NCBI GenBank assembly: GCA_946699065.1
Contig: CAMPDV010000015.1
Location: forward strand, 1,240,001-1,304,000
Direction of reading: 5' to 3'
Length of the DNA stretch: 64,000 nucleotides
From: Loxodes magnus
Taxonomy: Eukaryota > Ciliophora > Karyorelictea > Loxodida > Loxodidae
A program made the translations under genes and the position numbers. A model generated the notes under the pieces. The model saw only the letters and a program-made list of their open reading frames with translations. It had not been told where the DNA came from and ran no database searches. Positions 12,364 through 27,212 of this stretch are shown here, piece by piece; positions within the stretch are counted from its first letter, which is position 1; each line of letters starts with the position of its first letter.

Positions 12364-14702
12364 ATGTCTATCCTTTAGAATTCATAAAATAAGAATTTAT
12401 TTTTCTAAAACTAGAAATAATTTATGCATCAATAGTTTAGTCAAAGTTAATAATTTAGTTAGATAAGAGTTGTACAGATAATAAAAAACAAGCTATCAAA
12501 TCTTAGAAAGTTGGATTTAATGGAAAGAAGGAGTTTTATTAAAGAAGAATAATTAAATTTAACTATCACATTTGAAGATTTTAAACTTAATAAAAAGAAT
12601 TTATTTACCTATTATTTAAGATATTTATTCCTTAAATCAGTAGCTGCTTTAATAGAATTTTAAACATTACGCATCTACTCTAGAATCAAAATTTTTTCTA
12701 ACTCCTTAGCAAGATAAAAAAAGGTAATTAAAAAAAGAAATCACTCAAATTTTTTCCGAGACTATTTAAAAAAATTAAAGTTTTAATTTTTCATAAAAGT
12801 GAAAGATTTCTATTATATTCAATTTTTTATCTTTCATATCTACATTTATAATTATAAATATTCCTCACTATCTACATTTTAAAGACAGATAAACTTTAAT
12901 ATTTTAAGTTTGATACTTTATAATTGTTAAGTATTTAGCTTAGTTTAAAACAATCATTAGGATTTTAATTCTTTCAATTGACTTAAAATTAATTACTAAG
13001 GCATTCATTTATCTTAAATTAATAAAAGAAATATCAAGAAATTAATGTAAGTCTATTAATAAATAATAACTTTGAATCAGTTTAGCAAGTAGAATAGGGT
13101 TATTAGCTTTAGTTTACTATAAATTTTATCTATCATTTCTATGGATGCAAATTAATTTAAAACCATTTGCCTAAATACATTAATCATCTGCTATTAATTC
13201 TATTTATTAATTTCTATATAGTTCATCTCTATTAGTGTTAGATTTATAATTGGAATGAAAATCTAGTTTTTTGCCAATATTTTAAATCCTTTAAATAAAG
13301 CAATGCTATAAACGATTTAATTTAACCATCAACTTTATTAACTAGATACTTTATGAAAAATGTTTACATTAGTCTCATTTTATAAACTGCAAGATATTTA
13401 TCATATTTAGTTATAATAATTTGATGACTAGATAGATAAGTCTTTGTATATTTAATAATTATCATCCTTTATTATAAAATTAAAAGATCATACCTTTATG
13501 ACTAATATTCTAGTATTTTTTTCCTTTTTATATACTCAAAGAAAGTCTATAAATCTTAGAGATAATTTATTTTATAATAGTGTAATTTTAAAATCTATGA
13601 GATGATAAATTCAGCTAAATTACATAGAATTTTCAATTATAAAGATAAAACCTCTTTAGCTTTTTCATTTTTAAGTTGTTTTATTCTATTTTTTATTATA
13701 ACTAAAATAAATTGAAACCTAGCTTTACTCTATCATTAGTGTAAGCCAATTAAATATTAGCATTATTCACTTACTTTATTTTTACACTAAAGTATCACCT
13801 TTTTAAGAATTAATTTAAAAATCTTAGCATTAATATAACCTTCTTTTTGCTTACGCTAGATATAAAATGTTTGCATATGTGATAATTTAATAGATTAAAG
13901 TGCAAAAATATTGATTTAGGATGAATTTAATTTAGCTTTAGTTATAATAAATTTATTAAAGTTTATCAATCTTTCATATCTTAGTAGCCAATACATAAGA
14001 TAAGCCTATTTTATTAAATATAAACTTTATTTTATTATGTTTATTCTATTCTTCTTTTATTTTAATTTATGAGCATTTTCCTCTAAAATGAGAAAAAATT
14101 TAACTGGATTTAAATAAAGCTTCTTATTAATATAAAGTTATCTTTACTAAAGTTATAAGTCAGAAAATTAAAGTTTAATATGCTATAGTTCCTTATATAA
14201 TAAATTAGAACTATAAGGAGCTATTACTGTAATTTAATTAGCAGTTGCTAGTTTTATACTCCTAGTTTTATTATTTTTTACCCATTAGATCTATTTTTTA
14301 CTAAATCAGGTATAATTAAGATTATTTTAAATTGATTATCACACTAAATTAAAAAACTTAAGATTCTTTTTAAAATCAAACTGGAGCAAGAAAGCTTCTA
14401 TTAATTCATCAACTGTAATAATTTAAAGCCATAATTAATTAATAGTTATATTTAGAAATTCATTAATAGAAAAAGAAAAGAGTAGATAAATCTAAGTTTA
14501 CTAATATCTTCTTATTTTATGTATATGTAGATTGAATTAATATTAAATTAAAAGATAATAATAAATAGGTATTTATAAAGTGCTAAATATTCTTTTAATG
14601 CTTAAGATCATTTAAATAAAAATTGTGATCCAAAAAGATTTAAGCATACTTGGATTTTCTTATTATTTTAGATTAATAATCCTTTTTATAGTTCTAAAAT
14701 GA
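12364..14702 (+). CDS. Probable large membrane-protein gene, 5' portion
   Basis: From ATG 12364 the frame stays coding-like to 13581, including in-frame TGA at 13354 read as Trp. It then crosses a candidate 20-nt intron and continues to at least 14700. First-position G is enriched (segments MERRSFIKEEQLNLTITFEDFKL and LELQGAITVIQLAVASF). The N-terminal 150 residues are hydrophilic and multiple long hydrophobic segments follow, so a multi-pass membrane protein is likely. The 3' end was not found; coding-like windows appear as far as about 16950. A related stretch around 27715-27850 in unit B keeps the TFEDFKL and KAAAFIDF blocks but has a 1-nt frameshift. Family not recognised; it recalls the long ciliate-specific transmembrane proteins. 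Confidence 0.45.
13582..13601 (+). other. Candidate 20-nt intron
   Basis: GTAATTTT at the 5' end and ATGAG at the 3' end, lying exactly between codons; it converts the upstream frame to the frame used from 13602 onward. It resembles the 19-nt candidate at 30594-30612. Confidence 0.4.
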
Positions 14703-17700
14703 TATATCTAAAAAGTATGCTAGTTAAATAAAAATAATTTTTAATTGTTTAATTAATTTATTTATAGTTATCAAAAATATTTAGTTTATTAAGACCTAAG
14801 ATACTACGTATTCACTTTCAAATATCAAACTTTTTATTTATTTAGTCTATTTTAATATTTAGAATATTCTAATTTTTCTATTTTATCATTGCTTAAGACC
14901 TAAGCATATGATTATCTCTAACTTTTAACATAAATTTACTCTATGCTTGTGATATTTTGTAGAAGTAAGCTTAACAAAAAGTTAGATAATTAATAATAAA
15001 TGTCAATTCTAACTATTTTCAATAAATATATATAGCATTTGTTTCCTTCCTTTCTAGTAATATCATTTCTAGTTAAAAATAAGGATTTATTAATTTCTTA
15101 GTTAATTTAAAATGAAAATTTTCTCAATTTAAGCTTATTTTATTTGTCAAAATTTCAAACTATATAAAAAGCAAAAAATAAACTTTTATTAGATGATAAC
15201 CTGCAAAGACTAATTGACTAGCACCTAAAATACTTATTCAAATTTATTTTAGAATTAAACAAAAATTAAGCATAAAAGAAAAATTAAAATTGCTTCTAAA
15301 AGAAGCTGAAGATGAATAAGCAGAAACGATAAAAAAAACAAAAATGTATAAAGTATATTATCATTATTTTAGCTGTGATTTATTCTCAAAATAAAAGAAA
15401 TAATAAAAATGAGATAGAAAATAAAAATTCAATTAAAAATTATTGCCTAAAATATTAAATAAACCATTATAATGAGAAAAGGAAAAGAAGCATAAACAAA
15501 TTTTAGATTAATAACATGTAAAATATTAATGAACTTATCAAAGACTGAAACTAAGCTAACTTCGACTTAAGAAAGAAAAATTGTTAGGTTAAGAAAATAA
15601 TAATAATAGACTTGCATATAGCAATGTTAAAGGAGTTATTGAGTAAAATTAATAAATAGCTAAAAATTCTTAAAATAATTTCTTTTATATTTAGTTTAGA
15701 TATGGTAGTTTTATAACAAAGAGAAAGCAAGAAAATAACCTCTTTGATTATTCAACTAAGGAATTTAAATCAAATAGAACTTTAAATTATCTCCAAATTA
15801 AATTTATTTTATTTAAATCAAAGTATTTAAAAAATCTTTAAAGTTATTTAACTTTTAGATATTTTAATGTTTCAGCCTTAAGAGTTGTTTAAACTTGAGT
15901 TTATATTGTAAATTTAAATCAAAAGTTAATTATACTTAATTCTTTTAGAATCAATTTCCATTTTACTGATTTATAAGTAATTTAGTACATCTATTATGCT
16001 GTTTAAATAAAGATAAATCTTTTGTTATTTCTATATATATTTTTAGGATTGATAAACAATAGGTATTTATATAATATAAATTAGGTTTATGAATTAATAT
16101 AGTAAAATTAAATAAATCTAATCAATAGCAGGCTTTACTCTATTATAATTATCATGAGGTAATTGTTTATCCTATTTGATTATAGTAGCTACCTTTTAAT
16201 ATATAACTAATATCTTTTAAAATTTAATTAAAGTGAAACTTAACTTTTAGACATCCATTTTGAAAAAGGTAAAAAAACAAAAGGACATGCAAATTAAAAA
16301 AAAAAGTATAAAATCATTTTAGTTGAAAGCTAAAATCCTTATAGCTTGACTAATAAAATATTATAAAATGAGTTAAAAATTGTTTGCGTTCCTGTAATAA
16401 ATAAGTTTTTCTTTGGTTATAGTTAAATTTATTTAATATAAAGCAGAGGTATATTAATTACTACAATCTATGTTTAAGATAATTATAACTAAAAATGTAA
16501 ATTTAGCAGATATAACTTTATAATATCTTTCTATTTCAATTTATAAGATTCTCCTTCAAGATCTTTAGAATTTATTTAGTTTAGCAAGATCATTTACTTA
16601 TTTTTAATTTCAATCAAATTACTATAAATTTTTTCATACTTTCCTTCCTAAATTTTCGTTGATAAAATAAAAGAATCAAAGAAAAGTACTTTTAGTAATA
16701 GTAGAGTAAATTACATCCAATAGATAGTAACTATGAAGGCTATTTAAAATTAAATAAATACTTCGAATTAAGTCACTAATGCCCCACAAAATTAAATCCT
16801 TAACAATCATGCTTATATTTTAAAAATTAAGCAAGATATTTTTAACTAGATTTTATTAGAAGAATGATAGATTATAAATTTAATGATTATAAAGGCTAAA
16901 AAATTAATAGGTTATATAAAAAGGATTCTAAAATAGTTAAGAATTAAATATCTTCTTTTTTAATTTATTAAGTAGTAAATTAATAAGGCATTCAGTTTTA
17001 AAATTAAAGCTTTTTTCTTTAAATTATTATTATTTTAACATATCCAATTCTTATAGATAAGTACATCAAGTTATTTTCGATGCATATAATGTTATTTATT
17101 TATGACTTCTATAATGAATTTATTTAAACAATTAGCATATTGAGTCTTAAATAAAGCTATTATATTTTAATAATAAGATTCGGCTTGAAAATTATTTTGC
17201 TGCTTAGGAACATTATAAATGATTCATTTTAATCTAATAAATCCTCTGAATTAAAATGAAAGTATCTAATTTTAATGATAATAGATAAAAGTGAGCTTAA
17301 CTTAAAGTATATAAAAAATAGATTTGAATTGTTAAGGCAAATTATGCAATTAAAGCGAATCTATAAGAGGACTTTCTTCATATGCTTTGTAATAAAATAT
17401 TATTTCAAAAGTATAATCTTAGAGTGAGAATTTATTAAATAGAAGCTTTTCTAAATTTTTCTATGAAATAAGCTAAATATATATGACTTTAAGCTTATGT
17501 AAATAAAAGAAACTAAAGCTTCTTATAGTTTAATATTTTCCTTTAACTTTATAGTAATTTTAACTTTTAACATTAGTTTAAAAATAAAATTTATTATAGT
17601 TTACTCTTCCTTTTTTTATTTAGTAACCATAAAAAGATCAATCTATCTTGCTAAAGGTTATAGATATAAAGTTTAAAACCTAGTTATTTTATTACCTTTA

Positions 17701-20700
17701 TTCTATCCTTCTTTTTTTAACTAAGTGAATATTCTAATTATAGTTATAATTAAAAAAAATAATAAAATTTTTATTAAAGTTTGGAATCTCTAGTAAAATA
17801 ATCTATGAGACAAGCATAAAGGATTTTAAATTTTTTTACTATATAAATTTAATATTCTTACTAGTAAATGCTCAAAAATTAAATTTAGCATCTGATACCT
17901 AACTGTATTAAAAAAGTTTTCTTCATTTAATTTTTCGTTTTATAGGAACCTTTACATTTATAGTAAAGCTTTATTAGGCTTATTTTAAGAAGAATCTTTA
18001 ACTTTTTCCTTTATTTAATTCTATAAAAGCTACTCTTTTTATAAACTTTTATTTTCATCAGATATTTTCTTTTTAATATTACTTATTAATGAAAAAGATT
18101 CAAGGATGGGTATGATTGAAGTAGATTCTTAATTTATCTAATTGTAAATAATTTAAAATAATTAAATTTTTATATTGAAAATTCTTATTTAACTTACAAT
18201 GAAAATAATAAAGCTTATATCTTATTTTTTCAATGCTAATGAAATGATTTATATGGTATCCCTTTTACTCTTTATGATTGTAGAGTAACTTTAATCTTTA
18301 TGTAGACTGTAGAGAATTAACTAGTCAATAAAATATAATTAAATTTATCTCTTTAGCAACTAATAAATTCAAAGACTTAATTCTTAGTTTCTTTTAACTT
18401 AATCAAACTATCATCCTATTTAAAACTTTTATCAGTTATATTCATATCTTAAGAAATACATTTCATAGAAATAGTTCTATTATAACTTTAAGATTAGATA
18501 TACCTATAAAAACAAAATCTCAATCATAAAGATAAAATAGCCAAATAATGTGCGAATTTTAAAATTCATATGAATAATAGCTAGGAGAGAGTAAATCTAT
18601 CAACAAAGGTGAAATTAAATAAAGTTAGATATATAAATAAAATAAACATTTTTATAGTTATTTAGTATAATTTAATTAATATTAAACATATAAGAAAAAA
18701 TAAGTTTATAAGATATGTATTTATTTAGTTAACTTCTTAGTAATTATTATTTTTATATGATCTTTAGTAAAATTTTTAATTAATAGTGCTATCATTAGAA
18801 TATTGATAATGATGAGGCATCTAGATCTTCTTTATATTTTTCTTTTTATTTTGTCTTATTTAATTTTATCGTTTTATACCTTGTTTATTGAAATATAATT
18901 GAATTATTTCTACTTAAGCTAATCTACAAATGAATAATAAATGTAGATATATATAATTAATAGCTCAAAGAATAATCAGTATCTTAGAAAAATATATTGA
19001 GCTATGCATAATTCATAAATAATAATAAGCAAAGACTTAAAATAAAGGAACTATAAAATATTTACAAATATTGCGCTTTTTTAATTTTTCTCTTCCTGAT
19101 TGAATCTCTCTTATAATCATACCATATAATCTATTATATATTATTTTTATTCCTTCTTAATTACCTAACCTACCCATTCCATTTTTAAATTTGAAAATCT
19201 AAAGAGGTAAACATTTTTAAGAATTATATTAGAAATAATATGATTAAAAGCCTTTTAGTATAGAGTTAGCAACTATTAATATACTAAAATTTAATTTCTT
19301 TTAGTTATTCTATAAGAATTAATTAAGCATGAAGTATGTAATTGTGATGACTAAATCATATTAAAATTATAAATCTAATCTTAAGACTTTAATATGAAAT
19401 ATTCTAATAAATCTATTACTTATTGAATAGATATATTTTGATTAAAGTTTATTACTCTATATATATCTATTTAAATATGCTAGATAGTTGAATTAAATAA
19501 CTTCTTAGAATGCTTTTGAAATAATTCATTCTGAGTTCTTAGAGTAAAGCAATGATTAAACTTTTTATATCAAGTTTTTTCATCTTTTTTTCTATATATC
19601 CTATTGTTTTATTTTAATACTCTTTGTTTGGTAAATTAAGGAAAGGAAAATTAAATAGTTAATGACATTGATAAATTTGACTTTGTGTAGCCTATAAAGA
19701 AAAGTATATAAATAATGGTATAAAACTTAATAAAGTTATAAGATAGAAGATATTTAAAATTGAAAAATTAAAATTATTCCTATATATAATTTTAAAGTTT
19801 TAGTGATTCTTCCTATATTTTTCAACTTTCTTAGCTTAATTAAAAAAATATTTCATTTTCAAGTTTTTATTATTTTCATATAGTTGAATATGAGTCTTTT
19901 AAATAAGTTATAATGTTGTAATATCTTTAGAAAGTATATAAAATAGCCTTTATTTACCTTTTTATAGATTTTTACTTTAATAATTTTAAATTTACTTGTT
20001 AATATGATATAATCATTAGTCAACTTAATCAATCTAGGAATTCCTTTAATCTCTTTTCCAAGTCTCTACCAGAAACTCAACATACTAACTTTTATTTACA
20101 TATTTGCTGACTTTTAAAAAAATTCTGTCATCTCTTTCAAGGATTATAATTATAAAAAGAAGAAGAAAAATAAATATATCATAAAAGAGAAAAAAAGGTA
20201 AATAGTCAATTCATTGAAATTAAGTTATAATAAAATTATAACACATTAAATTAAGCAATTCTTATGCCTAATTTTTATATAAATTATAGAAAATTTAATA
20301 TCATTCTAACTTTAAACGATAGTTAATTTCTTGTAATTCATTTGTTCTATTATTTAGTCCAAAAAGTTGTATAAACTTAAATAAATTATTATAGAAATAT
20401 TTATCCTCTAAATAAACCTCATTTTTTGTTTTATATATTTATTTCCTTCATTTATTGTCGATTCATGAATTTAAGCATAATAATCTTTATCAAGATTGAT
20501 GTCAATCAAAAAAGCCTTTAATTCTGCATAGAAAAGGCCTTTTATCTTATAAATTAATTTAAAGTTATTATATCTTTCCTTATTTCCACCTTATATAGAT
20601 ATCTCTTCTTTCAAGCTTAAACATAGTACCTGTTTTAAAAAATTAATAATGATTAAATTTCTAAATTTAAGAGTGTTTTAAGTAGCTATAGATTTAGTTT

Positions 20701-21239
20701 AAATTAATGACTTATAGCAAGAATGAATTTCTTAAATCTTCTTTTTTATTTATTTTCTAGCAATAATTTAAAATTTATCTACCTTTATGTTTATTAAAGA
20801 TATTTTATTAGGTATGACGTACTTTATTTTCCTAAATAAATAAGTATTATATTTTATTTCTTTTAATCTAAATCTAACTTAAATGATAGCATGCTAATAG
20901 CTGTATTTTATAGAAATTAACTATGCTATCTATATTTATCATCTATATTAATAAAATTAAGAAATTAAATTAAACCTTATTATTTATTTAGAATCAAGAG
21001 GATTTATAAATTCATTTTTAAGAGTAAAATTATAGATGGAATCAATAAATTAGAATTATTTCTATTAAAGTAAAAGATAAATAAAAAATAAGGCCATCAA
21101 GAAATAGAGGAATGAACTGAAAGATTTAATAGAGTTTAGTTTCTTTTATTTATAGAATTTCTTAAGAGATTTTTAAATTAGTTTCAAATTAATAAACTAG
21201 AACTTCATGTGTCTTTAGAAATTATTATAAATAAATTTA
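14703..21239 (+). other. AT-rich remainder of unit A, genes not resolved
   Basis: No family-level match was found. A window at 16700-16950 has strong first-position G enrichment on the plus strand (segment SNQVTNAPQNQILNNHAY), so the large gene starting at 12364 may continue to about 17 kb. Parts are clearly duplicated: 14900-16300 corresponds to 32530-33850, and 19080-20600 to 34630-35330. Exon structure could not be worked out by eye because nearly all frames are open. Confidence 0.3.
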
Positions 21240-22420
21240 AGTTTGTGGGTATAGTCCCTTATCTTCATCCGACTTTATTTAGCATATATCTAATTTAATT
21301 TTTTAGCTTTCTTCTTTTAAATTTATTTCTATTGGTAAATTTTTCTAATTAATAATTTCCACTGAATTCTTGCTTTAATCGAGTTCAAACATCATTTAAT
21401 TATATTGCTTAAAAATTGTCCATCTAATATTTCATTTTAATATGATTTTCTTTCTTCTTAGTTATCTCCTTTCTTTTATCTAAATTTAGTACAATATTCG
21501 GATTTGAAAATGTAAATGGAACATATTCATTGTCACTTATAGGTCCAATACCTGCAATTATTTTTCTTATTAGTTTATTTCATTAATTTTTTTATAGAAA
21601 CCTGAAATCCAGGGCATAAATCCTCATAATTCTATTTTATACTTGAAACAAGTTCAATTAACTTCAAATCATCGTTTTCATTTCTTGCGATTTAAACTTA
21701 TTGATAAGTTCTTAATCTTATCTGCATAAAGCCCTTTCTCTTTTTACTTTCACTTCTATAGAATTGCAATTCATTGTTATTCTTTACAATTATTTACTTT
21801 TAATTTTTTTATCAATATGATCTTATTATTTAAATCCGGGATTACTTTACCTTAGTTCTATTAATAAAAAATAGCAGGTTAAAAACTTTTTTAATTTTAA
21901 TTTTCATGTTCCTTATTTATTCTGCTAGTAATATATTTTTTAAATTCAAACTAAGTTCTATAAAGATTTTAGCTATTTATTATAGAATTTCTTTAGATTT
22001 GAATCTTATTCTTTTTATCTTTTAATCATAATCAATTTATTTAACTGCTATTTTATAAATTCCTGTTTAGATTTACTATAAAAGGATGCAGTACTTGCTT
22101 TACCATATTATGATTGACAATATTCCTCAATGTGCTTGTGACTGATTTTTAATTTTTAAAACTGGAGATATATTTTAATTAATTTTTCTGTATCTTGATT
22201 CACTTTATAGAAACTAAGGAATAAAATTACTTGAATATCCTTTTATTATAGTTAGCTATAATATCTTCTCTATTTTATAATCTGCAAATTAGCTATTTCG
22301 AGTTCCCCTTTCAAATTGAAACATTAAGAATTTTCTTTTTCTAGTAATTATAATAATTTTATTACTAAACCCTTTTTATAGCAACATTTCCTTTCTTTAC
22401 CATATAATTTTCACCACCAA
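21240..22420 (-). pseudogene. Unit B copy of the 3801-4953 hypothetical gene
   Basis: About 75-80% similar to the unit A copy over 21480-21830 and weaker elsewhere. It reads through the site where copy A has an extra base, but lacks one base near 21390 (TGATGTTT against TAAACGTTT in A), which breaks the C-terminal frame. Upstream, a Ser/Lys-rich region around 22040-22180 remains coding-like. The two copies are thus broken at different sites. Confidence 0.5.
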
Positions 22421-23114
22421 ACTAAGTTCTCTTATTATAATATTTTCACATCTTTTTAAAATCAATATATCGCAATATCTAATAGTTATAATATGCTATA
22501 TACTCATAAAATTAGTTAAAATTGCTATTCTATTTATAAGTAAACTTGCTTTTTTATTTGCTAAATTACTAAAAGTAAGTTAGTATAAGGTTTATAGTTA
22601 TAAAAGCTAGGATATTAACCAGCGAAAAATAAGGTATGATAATTTAAAGAAATAGCAAGTCTTTTATATATAACTTAATATAATAAGCTAATATTTATCT
22701 GGTATATAGTTCAACTTAATTTAATAGCCTTTGCTTTTTAGTAGTGCTGTGCTTTATTTGTATGATAATATTAGATTTCCGTAAAATAAGAAAATTAATA
22801 TTTTGGTTTAGCTTTAATTTTCAATCTGCCTGACTTACAACAGATGTATTATCTTTGTCTTACTATTAAAGTATTCTAACAATATTTAAGCCTATATAAC
22901 AGATATTCTTTTAGTATCCTTACTTTTTACATTTTATAGTTACTCTTTGCTAGATAAAAATATTAATATACTAAATTTTAGTCCTATTAATGAATGTTAA
23001 AGAGAGGATTACTTCTACCTATTTATTAACCTTAATAATAACAGAAGTTTACTAGTTCTATCTTCTCTAAAATTTATATATGTTTAAGATTAAGGTAAAA
23101 GGTTAATTTAAGTA

Positions 23115-24400
23115 TATGAGTATATAAAAGCATTTTACTAAATTAATAAAGGGGAATAAAAATAAATTGGAGGTATATTTATATAAGCTACGCTTATAAT
23201 GAAATTTTTAAAGAAGAGTATTTCTAGCTTACTGTAATATATGCTTTAAAAAGATTGAAGTATCTTAATCTAATTTATTCCAAAAAGTTTTAGAAATATA
23301 TCATTATAAGAAAAAGATATTTAACAATATTTGATTAAGATTCTTAAACTAGAAGAGTCTAATAGCAATAAATATCTTGACGTTTCATAGCTATCAATAC
23401 AGAATCAGAATCTGCTATGGGATAAAAATATATCTAATAATTTCTACTTTTGCCAAATTTCAAAAATTATCATGCTAACTAGAATTAGTTTGAGAGTATA
23501 TTTATGTAGCAATAATTATTTTCCAATTGTATAAAAAATTATCCAACATCGTTTATATTCTATGCAGTCATTTTATACATGCAAAACAGAAAAAAAAGGA
23601 TTTAATCCTTTAAAAGCATTTAAAAAGTTATTACTGAAAGTTTGAATAGAAATGATGCAAACATTAAACTTTATTCCAGCAAAGTTTTAAGCCAAATATT
23701 AGAATTAAGCACTATATTACATTAGATTTTAATTGTTAATTTTCAAACGATTTATAACTATAAAGTTCTTCTAATTTTTCCACAAAATCAAATAAAAAAG
23801 CGTTAACTTTCATTTATCAGCACTACTCTTTCTTTCTAAAAAATAAAAACGGACTTTGAAAAATAATTAAATTCAGTGGTTATTTATCTTTTCAACTTTA
23901 TTTACAAATATTCTAAAACGATAGTGGATTAAGAAGTTTTATTAGATATTCAAGACCAAATTTAAGTTTTAGTTCTAAGATATAAAATTAAAAAATTAAA
24001 ATTGAGAAGATGGCTAGAATAGATACTTTTTATCTATAAATCTATGCTAATAACTTCAACATACTTACACAAAGTTGTATCAAATATTAAGATAAAAAGA
24101 TATTATAAGTATATGTGAGATAATAATATAATGATATGTTTTTATTATAATGTTTAAGGTTGCACCTACATTAATAATAATCCCTGTGTATTTGAGGAAA
24201 AGTTAAACATTTTAAATAATAATAGATATCAATTTTACTCTGATAAAAACCTGGAAATTTAGTATACAATGACTTGCATTGCCTGATTAAGGTAAATTAA
24301 TTAATTTAAAATATTATATTATTCATATTTAAAAGTCTTAATAATGCTTAGAATCTTTATATTAAGAAATTAAAATGCTGAAAATGAAAAAATTTAATAA
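23115..24400. pseudogene. Eroded unit B copies of the 5665 and 7216-8991 genes
   Basis: The ATG-AGT-ATA start and the region around 23220-23320 match the plus-strand gene at 5665 (shared EEY.QLTV and VSQSNLFQK fragments) but only by switching frames several times. 23640-24400 aligns with 8400-9250 with many indels. No intact frame was found on either strand, so both look like relics. 22421-23114 shows AT-rich sequence with scattered similarity to 4950-5660 and no gene I can support. Confidence 0.35.
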
Positions 24401-24540
24401 AAACATAAAAAAGAAAGAAGGAGTGAAAGATAAGGCATAAGATTAAGCCGAAAATTTTAAAATTATTATAAAATATTTGGTAGAAGAAGGCCATTTTAAC
24501 AATTAATAGAATTTAAAAAAATTTAGTCTAAAGTTTAAAT

Positions 24541-27212
24541 TTTTTTAATCTAAAAGATATCTTACTTATCTATTTCCTCTTCCAAAATAATATAATCAAA
24601 TTCGGATTTTTCTTAATTAATTCCTGTTTTTGCACTTTAGCTTGTTTATTATTATTAATTTTTCTATAAAAACTAATTATTAAAGTTATTTTCATTTTAT
24701 AAAAACTGTTGAGAAGTTGATTTTAATTGAATGCCTGTGCATTCATTGCATTATCAATTTTAATGGCCTTAGTCCTGATTTTAAGCACATTTCTAACAAG
24801 AATTATCATTACAATTTTCACATGTTAAGATTTTGCAAGTAAAACTGCAAACAAATGAATTGCATTTCAAGCAATAATTAAATTTTTGTCCGGGACAGAA
24901 ATTTTTTGTACAGGATTAACACCATCTAATACAGTTATAGCAAAATTTTTGTTTACAATGTTGACATTTTATTAAATCACAAAATGGGCAATTATAAAAT
25001 TTGCAATTTAGGCAATAATTAGTCTTATGTTCTTTGCAATATCACTTAGAACATCTTAAACATTCCTTAGCATCTTTTTTTTATATTGAAGTTCTACATT
25101 TTTTACAATATATTTATGTTTACTATATGAAAATTGGTGCAAATTAAAACTGATTATTTCCGTTATGGCTCCTTTTATAGTAAGTAATGAGGATAATGAA
25201 GAGAATTATTAAAATTACCACTGGGATTAAGATAGAACATAATATAATAGTTAATTTTATATTTTTGTTATTATCATCTGCATTTTAATGTTCTTATTTA
25301 TAATTAATCCTTACTATGCCTGTCTATTTACATATGCATTCATACTTAAAACTTGTATTAGTTTTATTTAAATTGCAATGACTTCCATCATCTCATACTT
25401 CATTTTCTGAATCTCACATTTAGCATATAAGAGATGAATTATAAGTATCATCAAACCAAATTTTAAAAGTAACTCCCACATTTTTTTCTTTTGGAGGATC
25501 CATTTAAATGTAATTCCTGTATGATTTAAAGTTACGTTATCATTTTATCATGGATCGTAATCAAATTAAGCAATAATTGCTATCTAACCGCTTAAAAATT
25601 TTTCATTTATTGTTACTAAATTAAAATCCAAGGATTAAGAATCAGAATCATCAAAGATAAAGTGCGTATATAATTTATAGTCATCTGAATAAAAATAAGT
25701 ATCTTGCTAAAATTTAATATCTGGATTCATATTTTTCATTGAATAAAGTAAATTGTTTTTATAAATTATTTCTCATATCGAGGTGTTTTTTTGACTTTAC
25801 TAGTCTAAAAACCTTTCTTATCTTCTAATATTTTTCCGTTGTTTCAGTTTTTTCTTTCTCATTTCATTAAAAAAATTTCTGCTTTTTTAAGATTATATTG
25901 ATAAAATATCACTAATTATCTATTCTATCACTTCTTGTTATTAATCGTAATAATCTGGAGTTTCTATTCAATCTAAACAACTGCTAACACATCTTAAATA
26001 AATTAATAAATTCTCAGATGATATTAAATTTAATTAATGTTAGAGACTTAAAATTGCGTTATTTTAATCTTACCAACTTTTCAGATTCTAAGTCATCTTT
26101 GATAATATGATTTTTTCTTCTTAAGTATTAAGGCTATGATTATCTATACTAGTTAAAGCAACCAGATAATATATATAATTTTATGCTTCTAAACTAGAAT
26201 CAAAAGATTTATTTTATAAGTTTTAAATTTCTTCAGTTATACTTAAATTTTTTTATTCAATGCTTATATTTTAGGAAACTTAAGTACATGCACGGAATTA
26301 GTCGCATATATCTACGTACAATTCTAGTTTTTTGCTTTAATAGGCTTAAAAGTAAGGTAATTGCACTGATACATTGCTAATTGTAGTATCAGAGTTTAAA
26401 AATATTTTTTTATCGTAAAATCCTTTATAAAAGAAATAATAGCTTAATGGATAATCTCCTTCAGAGTCTTTATTGCATGAACTCTAAAGAACAAATTAAG
26501 TACTTCATGATTATCCTGACTTAGGATTTATACTTAATTCACATTTTTAAGGAGGCTAAGTTACATAAATTTATTTTTTTGGATTAAAGTTTTATTCTTC
26601 TTCACTTTTCACATCTAGTGTGAATGTATATAATTATCCCATTTAAAGTTTGGAAGCATCTATATCAATTTCTTGTTAATTAAAATTAAATGAAGATTCT
26701 TTTATATTTCCTGGATCTTAAACTCACTTAAAGTCTTTAATTTTAAAATTTTGATCATTATACTTTATGCCTAACTTAAATTACTCTTTAGGATTTACAG
26801 TATTAAAGTCGTAATCTTATTTATATATATAGATTGGCTTAGAAAATTTTTCAATTACGTTTATTAAAACTTGACTCGTATCTTCCTATCCATCGCCAGT
26901 AGAGGCTTTAACTTACAAATAGAATGTAAATCCTACTTGAAAATAATCACCTCTAAGGTTAATTTTATTATTGGTGCTTTAACATTTTTCAAGGTATTTA
27001 TTCAGTTACTCTTATGTTAAATTGCCTTTGAAGTCTTGAAAATCCGTACAGAATCATTCGAAGTTTATATTTCTATTTAAACTGTCAAATGCTAAAGCTT
27101 AAAAATTCTAGTCTTAAGTCAATGTAAGATCTACTTACTCATCACCTGATATTAAAACTTTAAGTTAAGAAAATACAATTGTGCACAGACAAGCATACAG
27201 AAGTACTTTCAT
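24541..27212 (-). pseudogene. REJ-GPS receptor of unit B, disrupted by a 40-nt deletion
   Basis: It aligns with the unit A receptor at a constant offset of 15167 from the ATG (27212) down to about 25518, so it is intact that far. Between 25497 and 25518 it lacks 40 nt present in unit A (10291-10350) and conserved as coding in unit C. That shifts the frame just before the GPS, membrane span and Cys-rich tail, which are still recognisable in another frame (24550-25300). No TGA stop follows the Cys-rich frame within 400 nt. Most likely a pseudogene. A donor for gene conversion is possible, since its first 1.2 kb is almost identical to unit A. Confidence 0.65.

Noticed and set aside
12364..20900. 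Reading the whole stretch as one continuous giant ORF
   Set aside because: Two frames both looked plausible by eye in places and a misaligned reading gave equally protein-like text; only pieces with codon-position bias were kept.
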